From Methanoregula sp. (lineage in GTDB: Archaea > Halobacteriota > Methanomicrobia > Methanomicrobiales > Methanospirillaceae): 5,524 nt of DNA. The number at the start of each line of letters is the position of its first letter. The stretch's first letter is position 1. The translations under genes were made by a program, and so were the position numbers. The notes under the pieces were generated by a model, which was not told the origin of the DNA, did not search any database, and saw nothing but the letters and a program-made list of their open reading frames with translations. The stretch covers positions 1 through 5,524 of the forward strand of contig JAQTSH010000119.1 in the NCBI GenBank assembly GCA_028711405.1, in the 5' to 3' direction. Below are positions 5,470 through 5,524 of this stretch, piece after piece.

Positions 5470-5524
5470 GGGAGACCACCATTTTGTGGGGTTGACATGA
5501 ATGTAGGTGGATGTCTGACACCTC

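Noticed and set aside
1..5524. CRISPR array, tRNA or rRNA gene, or complete insertion sequence
   Set aside because: No regularly spaced repeats, no tRNA-like T-loop and anticodon arrangement, no rRNA-like sequence and no transposase motif were seen in either strand.

Overview
This window looks like a piece of a methanogenic archaeon's chromosome, most likely of the Methanomicrobia. The main reason is the left-hand gene, which has the Fe-S plus double cysteine-rich (CCG) build of TfrB, subunit B of the CoM/CoB-dependent fumarate reductase, an enzyme known from methanogens. That gene is GC-rich, with many cgg, gtg, atc and ctg codons. The right-hand gene, an AIPR-family phage-resistance protein, is clearly AT-richer (aaa, att, gaa), which suggests it was acquired separately. 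No species is assigned.

Layout. (1) 1-981, + strand: 3' part of tfrB, entering from the left edge. (2) 977-1102: a short coding-like relic directly after tfrB. (3) 1111-1409, + strand: a toxin-antitoxin pair with an intact DUF2281 antitoxin and a PIN-domain toxin cut to 26 codons. (4) 1410-1565: no gene; oligo-T tracts on both strands and a TATA-like element. (5) 1566-2111, - strand: a hicBA pair in which HicB is intact and HicA carries a nonsense codon and a one-base frameshift. (6) 2112-2304: no gene, apart from an unidentified minus-strand open stretch. (7) 2305-2447, + strand: a decayed second copy of the tfrB 3' region, joined at about 2448 to (8) 2448-3446, - strand: a broken, truncated fragment of a DUF499 AAA-type ATPase. 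(9) 3447-3717: no confident gene, but a coding-like relic, a 36-codon leader ORF and a near-perfect palindrome. (10) 3718-5430, + strand: a complete 570-residue AIPR protein with an apparent N-terminal PD-(D/E)xK-type nuclease segment. (11) 5431-5524: 3' flank with a small hairpin.

How the parts relate. tfrB is the housekeeping anchor. Everything to its right reads as an eroding accessory or defence island: two toxin-antitoxin modules that have each lost the toxin and kept the antitoxin, a dead DUF499 ATPase joined to a stray tfrB fragment, and one apparently functional defence gene. I do not see a complete new multi-gene system. The items most worth a second look are the AIPR gene with its structured leader, the parallel loss of both toxins, and the tfrB/DUF499 junction.
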